A stretch of DNA of 63,271 bases from an uncultured Bacteroidota bacterium (GTDB lineage Bacteria; Bacteroidota; Bacteroidia; AKYH767-A; OLB10): NCBI GenBank assembly GCA_903881665.1, contig CAIRUC010000022.1, positions 1-63,271 on the forward strand, in the 5' to 3' direction. The notes under the pieces are model-generated. The model ran no database searches. It was not told where the DNA came from and saw nothing but the letters and a program-made list of their open reading frames with translations. Below are positions 37,048 through 45,794 of the stretch, piece by piece; positions within the stretch are counted from its first letter, which is position 1; every line of letters starts with the position of its first letter. The position numbers were made by a program, and so were the translations under genes.

Positions 37048-38633
37048 ATTGGGATAAAAAATACGTAGCAATTGTTGCCTTTTTCTTTTGTAATAATTTA
37101 CTCGCACAACGTAATGTAATTCTTATTATCGCCGATGATCTTGGTACCGATTATTGTGGATTCTATGAGGATTATGCAGATACTGCAGCGCTTCCTAACT
37201 TGCGATCATTATTATTGAATTCGGTGCGTTTTAAAAACGCTACGGCAAATCCTGTTTGTTCCGCTTCTCGTGCGGGGATGTTAACAGGAAGATACGGGTT
37301 CAGAACTGGAGTTGGAAATATAGTAGGAGGGACAGGCGGATCTGGGCAATTAGATACCTCTGAAATTACTATTCCACGAATGTTAAAGACGTTTAATCCA
37401 TTAATAAAGTGCGCTAATGTAGGTAAGTGGCATTTAAATCAACTGAATCCTATTTCCAATCTTTTAATTCCTAATGAAGTGGGGTACGATCACTTCGAAG
37501 GGCCTTTTATTGGTCAATTAACAAGTTATACAAATTGGACAAAATATACTAACGGTGTGGCCTCTACGATAACTACGTATGCTACAACAGAAACGGTAAA
37601 TAATTCAGTTACCTGGCTTAAAAATAATTTGGGACAGCCACATTTTTTATGGATAGGATTTAATGCACCTCATTTTCCTTATCATTTGCCGCCAGCAGGT
37701 ATGTATTCAGAAACAACCTTATCCGGTTTAACGAACGATATAAACCAACACCCAAAAGCGTATTTTAAAGCATCTCTCGAAGCATTAGATTTTGAATTGG
37801 GGAGGTTTATGGATTCATTACAGGTGCTTAATTTACTCGACAGCACTGATTTCATTTTTATGGGCGATAATGGTAATGCAGCTAAAGTTGCTCAAGTTGC
37901 CGATACGTCAAAAGCTAAAGGAACAATTTATCAATATGGGGTTCATGTGCCCTTTTTTATTTCAGGGCCAGATGTTGTAAATCCTGGTAGAAGTACAGAT
38001 GAATTAATTAACACTCAGGATTTGTTCGCTACGATATTAGAAATGTTTGGCGATACAAATTGGCAAAGCGCTATTCCTGCTAATAAACCGGTTGACAGTA
38101 GAAGTATGCTTCCTATTCTTAAAAATCAGGTTGCGCAAATTCGTAATTGGTCATTCACTGAAATGTTTAAACCTGTTCCCGATAATGCGGATGGTAAAGC
38201 TATACGAAATGCAACGTATAAATTACTTAGTTTCGATGACGGTCATCAAGAGTTTTATAACCTTACTACTGATTATTACGAAAACAATAATTTGTTAAAT
38301 GGAACTTTGTCTTCAATAGAATTAATTAATTATAATTATTTGTGTAACGAATTGTCGAACTTAATTGGTGCAGGGAATTACTGTACTTTGACAAGCATTG
38401 AAGAGCCAAGGGGAAATTCAAATTTATATTTATTTGTTCCCAATCCTTTCTTTGATTACATCAAATGGAACATGCCGCATAAAAGTACATATGTACAATT
38501 GATCGATTCAACTGGTAAGTTAATTTATTCTGGAAACGAAATGGAGACTGTTAATTTTTCATCACTTGCGCCAGGAATTTATTTTGCAACTACCAACGGC
38601 GCTACCCAAAAATTAATTAAAACAAACAATTAG
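37044..38633 (+). CDS. Secreted sulfatase with T9SS type A signal
   Basis: Starting at the ATG at 37044 gives 529 residues with signal peptide ending N-N-L-L-A-Q. The alkaline-phosphatase-like core starts V-I-L-I-I-A-D-D-L-G (metal Asp pair). The formylglycine site is N-P-V-C-S-A-S-R-A-G-M-L-T-G-R, so the usual C-x-P-S-R is C-S-A-S-R, still within the accepted C-x-[PA]-x-R. G-K-W-H-L-N and F-M-G-D-N-G-N are also present. The C-terminus is a type A T9SS sorting domain (L-A-P-G-I-Y-F-A-T). A secreted sulfatase suggests use of sulfated polysaccharides. The enzyme needs a maturase that I do not see in the window. Confidence 0.92.
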   Translation: MNWDKKYVAIVAFFFCNNLLAQRNVILIIADDLGTDYCGFYEDYADTAALPNLRSLLLNSVRFKNATANPVCSASRAGMLTGRYGFRTGVGNIVGGTGGSGQLDTSEITIPRMLKTFNPLIKCANVGKWHLNQLNPISNLLIPNEVGYDHFEGPFIGQLTSYTNWTKYTNGVASTITTYATTETVNNSVTWLKNNLGQPHFLWIGFNAPHFPYHLPPAGMYSETTLSGLTNDINQHPKAYFKASLEALDFELGRFMDSLQVLNLLDSTDFIFMGDNGNAAKVAQVADTSKAKGTIYQYGVHVPFFISGPDVVNPGRSTDELINTQDLFATILEMFGDTNWQSAIPANKPVDSRSMLPILKNQVAQIRNWSFTEMFKPVPDNADGKAIRNATYKLLSFDDGHQEFYNLTTDYYENNNLLNGTLSSIELINYNYLCNELSNLIGAGNYCTLTSIEEPRGNSNLYLFVPNPFFDYIKWNMPHKSTYVQLIDSTGKLIYSGNEMETVNFSSLAPGIYFATTNGATQKLIKTNN

Positions 38634-38645
38634 TTTGTTTTAAAT
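38619..38645 (+). terminator. Weak AT-rich hairpin at the end of the sulfatase gene
   Basis: AAAACAAAC (38619-38627) and GTTTGTTTT (38633-38641) form a 9-bp perfect stem with a 5-nt loop that spans the stop codon. The stem is AT-rich and no long T-tract follows, so termination is uncertain. Confidence 0.3.
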
Positions 38646-38756
38646 TATTAATGGAAATTAGTAAAGCACATTGCTGCTTGTTTGCAACAAAACATCTTAC
38701 AGAAGACATATTTACTATTCTTTATATTTCTGATTTGCGATTTCATTAAAAAATTG

Positions 38757-38788
38757 TTGTTATAACCATTATTGATAGTGTATATTTG
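38757..38788 (+). promoter_or_regulatory. Promoter of the marR-pirin unit; leader nearly absent
   Basis: TTG at 38757-38759 is followed after 21 nt by TATATTTG (38781-38788), a perfect -7 consensus. The ATG at 38793 begins four bases later, so transcription would begin at or near the start codon. This supports 38793 as the start rather than 38772, which lies upstream of the -7 box. Confidence 0.6.
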
Positions 38789-38792
38789 TGAA

Positions 38793-39242
38793 ATGTCAAT
38801 CGAAGTAGCCATAAAGCAATACAAATTCAATAACGATTTTGAAAAGGCTGTAATTAATATTTTGTATACTGCAAGTTGGCTCGAAGGCCAGAATATTCAA
38901 CGTTTTAAACCTTACGGCATTTCGCCTCAACAATTTAATGTTTTAAGAATTTTAAGAGGAGCTTCTCCAAATCCTGTTCGACTTACGGATATCACTGAAA
39001 GAATGATTGATAAAAATTCAAACGCTACTCGGTTGGTTGAAAAGCTTCGTCAAAAGGGGTTCCTTAAAAGAGATGTTTGCAAGAACAATCGCCGTCAAGT
39101 TGACATAACGATAACGCCTAATGGATTAAGCTTGTTAAACGAATTAGATATTCTTCCTAGCGAATGGTCCAAAATTTTTAAAGGGATTAAAAAAGAGGAA
39201 GCAAAACAACTAAATGTTATCCTCGATAAAATAAGAGAATAA
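38793..39242 (+). CDS. MarR-family transcriptional regulator
   Basis: This 149-residue winged-helix regulator has the MarR core: S-P-Q-Q-F-N-V-L-R-I-L-R-G, the recognition helix region I-D-K-N-S-N-A-T-R-L-V-E-K-L, and wing K-R-D-V-C-K-N-N-R-R-Q-V-D-I-T-I-T-P. The Cys in the wing may be redox-sensitive; that is speculation. The start at 38793 is preferred because a -7 box overlaps the upstream alternative. A pirin gene follows after 34 nt in the same direction, and MarR-pirin neighbourhoods are common in Bacteroidota. Confidence 0.92.
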   Translation: MSIEVAIKQYKFNNDFEKAVINILYTASWLEGQNIQRFKPYGISPQQFNVLRILRGASPNPVRLTDITERMIDKNSNATRLVEKLRQKGFLKRDVCKNNRRQVDITITPNGLSLLNELDILPSEWSKIFKGIKKEEAKQLNVILDKIRE

Positions 39243-39276
39243 TTACGAATACATTTTATAAACATATTCTTTTAAG

Positions 39277-39990
39277 ATGACAAAAGTTATTCACCTTGCA
39301 GCATCTCGCGGTCATGCTAATCACGGATGGTTAAATAGTTTTCATACGTTCAGTTTTGCCGGATACCATAATCCTTCGCGGATTCATTTTGGCATGCTTC
39401 GCGTTTTAAACGATGATATAGTTGCTCCAGGTATGGGCTTTGGAACTCATCCTCATGAAAATATGGAAATTGTTTCTATTCCCTTGTTGGGCGCATTACA
39501 TCATAGAGATACTACCGGTAGAGATGAAATGATTAGAAGTGGTGATGTTCAAATAATGAGTGCAGGAAGAGGAATTTCTCATTCAGAGATGAATGCTAGC
39601 AAAAATGAAGAAGTGCAATTTTTACAGTTATGGATTTTTCCAAAGTTGAATGATATTACTCCAAGATACGAGCAAAAAAAGTTCAATAAAGCAGATCGTT
39701 TAAATCAGTTCCAAAAAGTAGTAAGTCCTTTACAAGATGACGATGCCTTATTTATAAATCAGGAGGCACATTTATCGCTAGTAGATATCACCGATGCTAA
39801 TGCAATTGATTATACCTTGCATGAGGCAAATGCTGGCGTTTATTGTTTTGTACTTGAAGGCTCCGTTATTATTGATGGCGATACATTAAATAAGCGTGAT
39901 GGAATGGGTATTTCCGACACAGCAAGATTTAGTATAAAAGCAAATAATAACGCCTCCTTGTTATTAATTGAGGTTCCAATGATAGGATAA
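39277..39990 (+). CDS. Pirin family protein (bicupin, YhhW/quercetinase-like)
   Basis: The 237-residue protein has two cupin halves. The first carries the metal ligands H-P-H-E-N-M-E-I-V-S (HxH plus Glu) and A-L-H-H-R-D-T; R-G-H-A-N-H-G-W-L and H-T-F-S-F-A-G-Y precede them, as in pirins. I-M-S-A-G-R-G-I-S-H-S-E is also a family hallmark. Members can oxidise quercetin or act as redox sensors; the substrate is not evident. It is probably regulated by the upstream MarR-type protein and ends at a bidirectional terminator. Confidence 0.93.
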   Translation: MTKVIHLAASRGHANHGWLNSFHTFSFAGYHNPSRIHFGMLRVLNDDIVAPGMGFGTHPHENMEIVSIPLLGALHHRDTTGRDEMIRSGDVQIMSAGRGISHSEMNASKNEEVQFLQLWIFPKLNDITPRYEQKKFNKADRLNQFQKVVSPLQDDDALFINQEAHLSLVDITDANAIDYTLHEANAGVYCFVLEGSVIIDGDTLNKRDGMGISDTARFSIKANNNASLLLIEVPMIG

Positions 39991-40019
39991 AATAAAGGAG
40001 CGTTTTTCGCTCCTTTATT
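39991..40019. terminator. Bidirectional terminator between pirin and the T9SS type B gene
   Basis: AATAAAGGAGCG (39991-40002) pairs perfectly with CGCTCCTTTATT (40008-40019), a 12-bp stem with a T5 loop. The flanking A- and T-rich sequence lets it work on both strands between convergent genes. It starts right after the pirin stop and abuts the stop of the minus-strand gene. Confidence 0.85.
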
Positions 40020-42491
40020 TTATCTTAATAAGGTAACTGTCCCGTATAGTTTTTTACTTGTATTATTTGAGAAGGATACTTTTACTAAGTAATAATATAC
40101 TCCTTCCGGACTTTTATCTCCATCAAAGTTAACTCCTCTCCATCCTTCAGTTACCGAATTCCATGATGCTATTTTATCTCCCCAACGATTAATAATAGTT
40201 CCTTCAACGCCTGTAATTCCAGTTCCAGTTACATTAAATTGTTCATTACGGTCGTCGTTATTGGGTGTAAATACATTCGGAATATATAATCCAGTATTCA
40301 ACACATAAATGGTGTCACTATGCGAATCAATACAACCATAGCTGTCTTCTGCAGTTAATACAACATTGTAAATGCCTTCGTTCGTGAACGTATATTCTGG
40401 AGTGTCTAACGGTGAGGTAGCCCCGTTGCCGAAAGTCCAGTTATACAGTAATGCATTCTGCGATTGATTTAGAAATGTAACTGTTAATGGCGCTGGTCCA
40501 GTACTAACACTGGGTATAAAATTAGCTATTGGATTGCTTTGTGTAATTTCAATAGAGTCTATTGTGTTTCCACAACTATTAGTGGCTGTTACTATATAAA
40601 CACCAAAACTAATAACATCGATGTTTGCACTTGAAGCTCCTGTCGACCATTGAAATGTTCCAGTTCCTATTGCTTCTAAATGTTCAATACCTGGATTGCA
40701 AATAACTCCATCAGATCCGGATATTGATACTATTGGTAAGGCGCCTGAAGTGAATGTTTGTGAGGAGGTACTTGTTCCACAACTGTTCGTTACCGATACG
40801 GTATAGCTTCCAATTGCATGTACAGTTATTGCCGATGTGGTTGCTCCTGTTGACCAAACAAAATTACTATTTCCTGTTGCCGTAATAATAGCCGAATCAC
40901 TAGCACACAACGTTTGTGGACCACTTACCGTTGTTGATACTTGCGGTAGTGGATTTACACTTACGACTTGCGAAGCAGAGGATGATCCGCATATGTTACT
41001 AACGGTAACTATATACGTATTAGCTGTTGACGTTGTTATGGAAGCCCCCGTGCTGCCGTTAGACCATAAATAGGTATATCCTGCAGGAGCATTCAATACT
41101 ACTGATTGCCCTGGACAAAATGTAGTGGGTCCATTTGCAGTAATGCTCGCTGAAGCTAATGGATTAACGACGATAGTTTGATTTGCAATGGCTACGCCAC
41201 AGGTTGAAGTTCCACTTACTGTATAATTTCCCGCAATTGTAACATTAATGGTAGCCGTTGTGGCTCCTGTCGACCATAAATAGCTAGAGGCCCCCGATGC
41301 TGTTAAAGTTACATTTCCTCCCGAACAGAAAGTTGTAGGACCTCCTGCCGTAATAGAAGTGGTTGCACTATTGTTTACTGTCACTGCTTGTGAAGCGGTT
41401 GCTACACCACAAGAAGAAGTTCCCGTTACAGTATAAGTTCCCGAATTCATAATCGTAATGCTTGAAGTAGTAGCGCCTGTCGACCATAAGTAAGGCGCAG
41501 CCCCCGAAGCAGTAAGGATAACAGAATCTCCTTGACAAAAGGTAGTGGGCCCACTTGCGGTTAATACAACGCTTGCTCCATTGTTAATGGTGATTTGCAA
41601 TGTATCGTAAACGGTATCGTTACAATTAGTGATTACCCCAAAATAAAGCGCATCAACACCGGTATAGGTAGAATTCGTTTGATAGGCACTAACTAACGTT
41701 GATGGAGTACCGAAAATGCCATGCCCACCTGTCCAAAAAAACGATGAATAAGATCCATTCGTGATTAATGCTGAAACATTAATAAGTGTTCCAGGACAAA
41801 CAACCGTTGCAGAAGCACTAACCGAAGTAATTAATGGATCAATGGGAGCCTGACACCCATTGTTTGTATAGGTTGCATTGCCAGCATAGTTAAAGTCAAC
41901 AGTAGCGCCATCTGCAGCTGTATGATTGCCCGAAGGGTCAATAAGTGAATCAACAATATAGGTAACGGCATCAGAACAACCTGCGCCAAAACTCATTGAA
42001 AAATTTCTAGGGCCAGCACCAGATTGATAATTTTTAAAGTGTCCTGCCGTGTTCCCTGAACATTGAAATAGCATATAAATCGTATCCTGTAAATTTGCAA
42101 ATGAGTTGAACGCAGGATTAAGATTAGTACTAGTTGCAAGTATAACTTTGCTGTTCGCCGGAATAATTCCACCAGTGGGCTGTAGTATATGACCACATCC
42201 AATAATCGAGGCATTTAATGTGTTAACAATGTTGTTCGTCGCCGCACTCTGACAAATTCCAAGAAAAAGATTCGATGTTGTAGACCAATTTACATTAAGC
42301 GACGATGTGGTTAATGGGTTTGCCCCAACATCAAAACGTACCATTTCGTTTTCTCCCTCCGGATTACCGCAAGCATCTACTAGAATACTGCGAATTTGAA
42401 AACAACCGATTTGAGCCTGAGAGGTACCGGTTATTAAGCTTGCTATCACGATTAAAATCAGCGGTAACAAACGATTCAGTTTTTTGATCAT
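40020..42491 (-). CDS. Secreted Ig-repeat/PKD protein with T9SS type B (CHU_C) C-terminus
   Basis: This 823-residue protein has a signal peptide (...G-T-S-Q-A-Q). Residues ~30-215 begin I-R-S-I-L-V-D-A-C-G-N-P-E-G-E-N-E, a pattern I associate with lamin-tail-like domains in this phylum. Residues ~310-660 hold five Ig-like modules of ~70 residues, each with [FY]xWS[TN]G[AS][TS] and a C-G near the end. A PKD-like domain follows (L-Y-N-W-T-F-G-N). The C-terminus is CHU_C (I-P-N-V-F-T-P-N-N-D-D-R-N-E-Q-F, I-I-N-R-W-G-D-K-I). It is probably displayed on the surface. Unlike the 25439 gene, it has no PorP-like gene beside it. Confidence 0.92.
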   Translation of the reverse strand: MIKKLNRLLPLILIVIASLITGTSQAQIGCFQIRSILVDACGNPEGENEMVRFDVGANPLTTSSLNVNWSTTSNLFLGICQSAATNNIVNTLNASIIGCGHILQPTGGIIPANSKVILATSTNLNPAFNSFANLQDTIYMLFQCSGNTAGHFKNYQSGAGPRNFSMSFGAGCSDAVTYIVDSLIDPSGNHTAADGATVDFNYAGNATYTNNGCQAPIDPLITSVSASATVVCPGTLINVSALITNGSYSSFFWTGGHGIFGTPSTLVSAYQTNSTYTGVDALYFGVITNCNDTVYDTLQITINNGASVVLTASGPTTFCQGDSVILTASGAAPYLWSTGATTSSITIMNSGTYTVTGTSSCGVATASQAVTVNNSATTSITAGGPTTFCSGGNVTLTASGASSYLWSTGATTATINVTIAGNYTVSGTSTCGVAIANQTIVVNPLASASITANGPTTFCPGQSVVLNAPAGYTYLWSNGSTGASITTSTANTYIVTVSNICGSSSASQVVSVNPLPQVSTTVSGPQTLCASDSAIITATGNSNFVWSTGATTSAITVHAIGSYTVSVTNSCGTSTSSQTFTSGALPIVSISGSDGVICNPGIEHLEAIGTGTFQWSTGASSANIDVISFGVYIVTATNSCGNTIDSIEITQSNPIANFIPSVSTGPAPLTVTFLNQSQNALLYNWTFGNGATSPLDTPEYTFTNEGIYNVVLTAEDSYGCIDSHSDTIYVLNTGLYIPNVFTPNNDDRNEQFNVTGTGITGVEGTIINRWGDKIASWNSVTEGWRGVNFDGDKSPEGVYYYLVKVSFSNNTSKKLYGTVTLLR

Positions 42492-42780
42492 AATTCTATT
42501 GAACTACCCACTATTCGGGCTTCCAAAGGTCAGTATAATTCCTCTAAAAAGGATATTTAAAGGTGTTATTTAATCGTTATTCGTGCCGAATTGATTCGCG
42601 CCTCTTAATTATAAATAATCAGTGCGTTGAAATTCAGTAATTTATGTGGATGACGAGGGGTGCTGCCAAAACATGATCTTTGCCTCACTAAAAAATTAAA
42701 CAGTATAAAGGAGCCTTCCTCGGAAATATTTTCTTCTTGCTCATGGTTCCAATAGAATTTAACCCCCTAGTATCTTTACT

Positions 42781-43320
42781 ATGTCTTATTGCAATTTTGT
42801 TTCAACTTTACCCGAAAAGCATGTTCATCGCATTTATCACGACACCGAATATGGCTATCCTATTCAGGATGATGATTTGCTTTTTGCAAGGTTAATATTG
42901 GAAATTAATCAGGCAGGATTATCATGGATAACAATTCTAAATAAGAAAGATAATTTTTTCAAAGCGTATCATCAATTTAATATTAAAAGAGTTGCGGCTT
43001 ATAATGAGATAGATCGTTCGCGATTATTAAATAATCCTGGAATAATTCGTAATCGCTTAAAAGTAGAGGCGGCAATTTATAATGCTAATCAGATTTTACA
43101 ACTGCAAAAAGAAGAAGGTTCTTTTTATAATTGGCTGGTCAAACATCACACATCAACAAAAGATGAATGGGTTAAAATATTTAAAAAGAAATTTAAATTT
43201 ACAGGAGGAGAAATTGTTGCCGAGTTTTTAATGAGTATCGGATTCTTAGAGGGCGCACATCATGAAAAGTGTAAGTTGTATAAAAAAATAAAAATCTTGG
43301 GACCATTGTTTTTAAAGTAA
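42781..43320 (+). CDS. tag: DNA-3-methyladenine glycosylase I
   Basis: This 179-residue base-excision repair enzyme removes 3-methyladenine. The zinc snap is complete: Cys4 (S-Y-C-N-F), His in I-Y-H-D-T-E-Y-G, and the C-terminal H-H-E-K-C. Family motifs L-L-F-A-R-L-I-L-E, Q-A-G-L-S-W-I-T-I and N-P-G-I-I-R-N-R-L-K are present. The length fits the family. It stands alone. TATCTTTA at 42771-42778, just before the ATG, resembles a -7 box. Confidence 0.95.
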   Translation: MSYCNFVSTLPEKHVHRIYHDTEYGYPIQDDDLLFARLILEINQAGLSWITILNKKDNFFKAYHQFNIKRVAAYNEIDRSRLLNNPGIIRNRLKVEAAIYNANQILQLQKEEGSFYNWLVKHHTSTKDEWVKIFKKKFKFTGGEIVAEFLMSIGFLEGAHHEKCKLYKKIKILGPLFLK

Positions 43321-43377
43321 AAAAGTAGTTACAATAAAGCATTAATTGTTGTCTGAATAAAAAAGTATTTTTAAGTA

Positions 43378-44106
43378 TTAAAATTCCATATATGCTTTTT
43401 TGTAAAGCCTAATTTCATAATAATTGGCAACATTCATCTCTATCCAACCAAGTACTGTTTTAGAACCTTTTGTGATTTTTATTGCAGCATATCCTCTGCT
43501 GTCAGATTGCCAGCTTCCTAATTGAACAGAACTTGGGAGTCCCAAGTAAGAAGAATTGTTTGACGAAGTGAGCAATACTGTATCTGCCGACCAACTACTG
43601 TCGAACCTGTTTAGTTGTATGCCGAAAGAATATTTTGTTAAACAGTTATATTGATATTGTGAAGTGTCAGCATTTGATGGATAGGGTGTTCCTGCAATAT
43701 AATTCTGCGATTGATAAGCCGTGCCGCCAGGAGTTATTGTAGTCCATCCTACAATAGAATCTATTCGGTTAAACATCGCTATTTCTACTTGTGGTCGCAG
43801 ACTCCCTATGCTGCACCCTCTAGCATTTAGTCCTCCAGGTGAAACACTGAAGGAAGAAGTAAAATACAAATCGTTTATTCCATCATCTTCTAAATCAAAT
43901 TCGCCAGTGGTACCACTATGCCATGGTGAAATAACTTCAAATACTGGATCAATTGTGTTAAAATGTATTCCATGTTTAAGGCTATCTCCTATAGTTAAAG
44001 TAGTATCATTAGCCAAAAAAATGGAGTCATCAACTACTTCTTTCTTGCAGGACATGAAAAGACCTAAAAATAAAAAAACAAGAGGGATAAACAAGCTCCT
44101 TATCAT
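43378..44106 (-). CDS. Uncharacterised lipoprotein
   Basis: The 242-residue protein has a lipoprotein signal with lipobox L-G-L-F-M-S-C-K-K. The mature part is probably all beta and contains F-D-L-E-D-D-G-I-N-D-L-Y-F, which could bind calcium, as in other secreted proteins of this phylum. The end I-K-I-T-K-G-S-K-T-V-L-G-W-I-E-M and Y-Y-E-I-R-L-Y-K-K-A-Y is consistent with a beta-sandwich. I do not recognise the family. A -7-like box on the minus strand (reverse complement of 44122-44129) lies ~16 nt upstream, divergent from the LamG gene. Confidence 0.75.
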   Translation of the reverse strand: MIRSLFIPLVFLFLGLFMSCKKEVVDDSIFLANDTTLTIGDSLKHGIHFNTIDPVFEVISPWHSGTTGEFDLEDDGINDLYFTSSFSVSPGGLNARGCSIGSLRPQVEIAMFNRIDSIVGWTTITPGGTAYQSQNYIAGTPYPSNADTSQYQYNCLTKYSFGIQLNRFDSSWSADTVLLTSSNNSSYLGLPSSVQLGSWQSDSRGYAAIKITKGSKTVLGWIEMNVANYYEIRLYKKAYMEF

Positions 44107-44168
44107 AACAAGACATTTTTATAAAGGTACATTATTTTCCGAAATGACCCACATTTCCCAACAACGCT

Positions 44169-44176
44169 TATATTTG
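44169..44176 (+). promoter_or_regulatory. -7 box (TATATTTG) before the LamG/T9SS gene
   Basis: This is a perfect TAnnTTTG match 44 nt before the ATG at 44221. No convincing -33 element lies at the right distance, so the call is partial. Confidence 0.4.
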
Positions 44177-44220
44177 CTATAATTTATTAAAATCAGGGAC
44201 CCCAAAACCAACCAACTTAC

Positions 44221-45588
44221 ATGAAAAAACTGCTTCTTACGCTTATTTGTATCTTTAATTTATTCTCGGCAAGAGCCCAGAATCAGAACTCTATGGCTTT
44301 TGATGGAATTGATGATTTTGTCTCTGTTTCAGGAGCTTCGTCTTATGTTGTGGGATCTGCAGGAATGTCTGTAACTTGCTGGGTGTATCCGCAAAATACG
44401 GCTCCGGCTTACCCTAATTTTGATGGCTTCGCTGGGATTAGAAATGATGTCGATGCAGACTTTTATTTAGTTCAAGTTAGCGCAACAGGATTAGAAGGTC
44501 GATTTAGAAATGATTTGGGAGTTGCCTATACCATCACGAGCAATATTTTAACGCCTAATACATGGCAACATTTTGCTTTAACGTACGCTGATGGTTGGTT
44601 AAAGATGTATAAAAATGGAATTATTCGCGATTCGATGGTGGCAACTGGTGCAATTTCTAATGCCGCTGTTGATTTTAATATCGGTAAAGTAGCATTTCTT
44701 AATGCTGATTTTTTACTTACTGGAAAAGTTGATGAAGCTAGTTTTTGGTCTCGACGATTAACAGACTTAGAATTGAAATGTATTCCCGCTAATGGAATTG
44801 ATACTACAAGTGCTGGATTAGAATTATATTATAAATTTAATCAAGGAACGGCTAATGCAAATAATACTTCTATAACTTCATTGATTGATGCAAACGCGCA
44901 TCAAGATGGTACTTTTAATGGTATCGCATTAACTGGAAATACTTCTAATTTCGTTGCCGGAGCATCCACTGCTACCATCACTACCGCATATCTTTGTCCG
45001 GGAGCAAGCTATACCTATAATGGTAATGTATTAACTGTTGCCGGTTCCTATACTGATACACTTCAAAATGTTCAAGGCTGTGACTCTTTGGTGCAATTAA
45101 ATTTAGTGCAGTTACTCGTAGATACACTTGTGAATCAAAACGGATTTACTTTAACTGCTAATCACGTTTCCCCAACTTATAAATGGCTCGATTGTAATAA
45201 CGGGTATGCTGTTATTCCAGGAGCAGTTGCTCAAAGTTTTACTCCTACAGTAGTGGGTAGTTATGCTGTAGTGATTAGTCAAAGTGGATGCACTGATACT
45301 TCTAATTGCCACTTAATGGCTACTGTAGGGTTGAATTCGTTAAATGCTATTCAAGGGCTACTCGTTTACCCAACCTATACCAATGATATCGTTAAACTTG
45401 ATTTTAACCAATCACATAGTCATGTTAATATTTCAGTAATGGATATTTCCGGAAAGGTTGTTTATGCTACCGCTGAAGAGCGTATTTCGCATACTCAATT
45501 AAACTTAAATGAAATGGCTAATGGAATGTACTTCATTCGTGTTACTGCTGATAATGAATCAGGAGTATATAGAGTAGTGAAAAAGTAA
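44221..45588 (+). CDS. Secreted LamG-like (concanavalin fold) protein with T9SS type A signal
   Basis: The 455-residue protein has a signal peptide (...F-S-A-R-A-Q). Residues ~20-200 are LamG_3: M-A-F-D-G-I-D-D-F-V-S-V, M-S-V-T-C-W-V-Y-P, W-Q-H-F-A-L-T-Y-A-D-G and V-D-E-A-S-F-W-S-R-R-L. Residues ~250-370 hold an Ig-like part with C-P-G-A-S-Y-T-Y-N and G-C-D-S-L-V-Q. The last ~75 residues form a type A sorting domain (I-S-V-M-D-I-S-G-K-V-V-Y, M-A-N-G-M-Y-F-I-R-V). LamG domains bind carbohydrates or proteins; the ligand is unknown. A strong terminator follows. Confidence 0.92.
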   Translation: MKKLLLTLICIFNLFSARAQNQNSMAFDGIDDFVSVSGASSYVVGSAGMSVTCWVYPQNTAPAYPNFDGFAGIRNDVDADFYLVQVSATGLEGRFRNDLGVAYTITSNILTPNTWQHFALTYADGWLKMYKNGIIRDSMVATGAISNAAVDFNIGKVAFLNADFLLTGKVDEASFWSRRLTDLELKCIPANGIDTTSAGLELYYKFNQGTANANNTSITSLIDANAHQDGTFNGIALTGNTSNFVAGASTATITTAYLCPGASYTYNGNVLTVAGSYTDTLQNVQGCDSLVQLNLVQLLVDTLVNQNGFTLTANHVSPTYKWLDCNNGYAVIPGAVAQSFTPTVVGSYAVVISQSGCTDTSNCHLMATVGLNSLNAIQGLLVYPTYTNDIVKLDFNQSHSHVNISVMDISGKVVYATAEERISHTQLNLNEMANGMYFIRVTADNESGVYRVVKK

Positions 45589-45615
45589 TTTATTTTATAA
45601 AATATTTTATAATAT

Positions 45616-45648
45616 GAAAAGGGGTCGGTTGTTCCGGCCCTTTTTTAT
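45616..45648 (+). terminator. Intrinsic terminator after the LamG gene
   Basis: A G/C-rich stem (GGGTCGG with CCGGCCC, one G-U pair, loop TTGTT) is extended by A/T pairs and followed by a run of six T. It ends the LamG transcript. Confidence 0.82.
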
Positions 45649-45794
45649 AGCGGTTAATTTGTGGTTGTTACAAGGTTTATAATAAATGCATACCAATGGT
45701 TTATGCATTTTAAAAGGTGTTAAATTTGATATTACAAGGTTCTAATTATTGTAAATTGATTTACTCTATATTTGAATCAACTAAAATTAGAATA

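Noticed and set aside
38772..38792. Upstream start of the MarR-type gene
   Set aside because: The -7 box at 38781-38788 overlaps it, so it would not be in the transcript from that promoter.
42492..42780. Possible gene in the 289-nt gap before tag
   Set aside because: No open frame of useful length and no RNA-like structure; it probably holds two divergent promoters.
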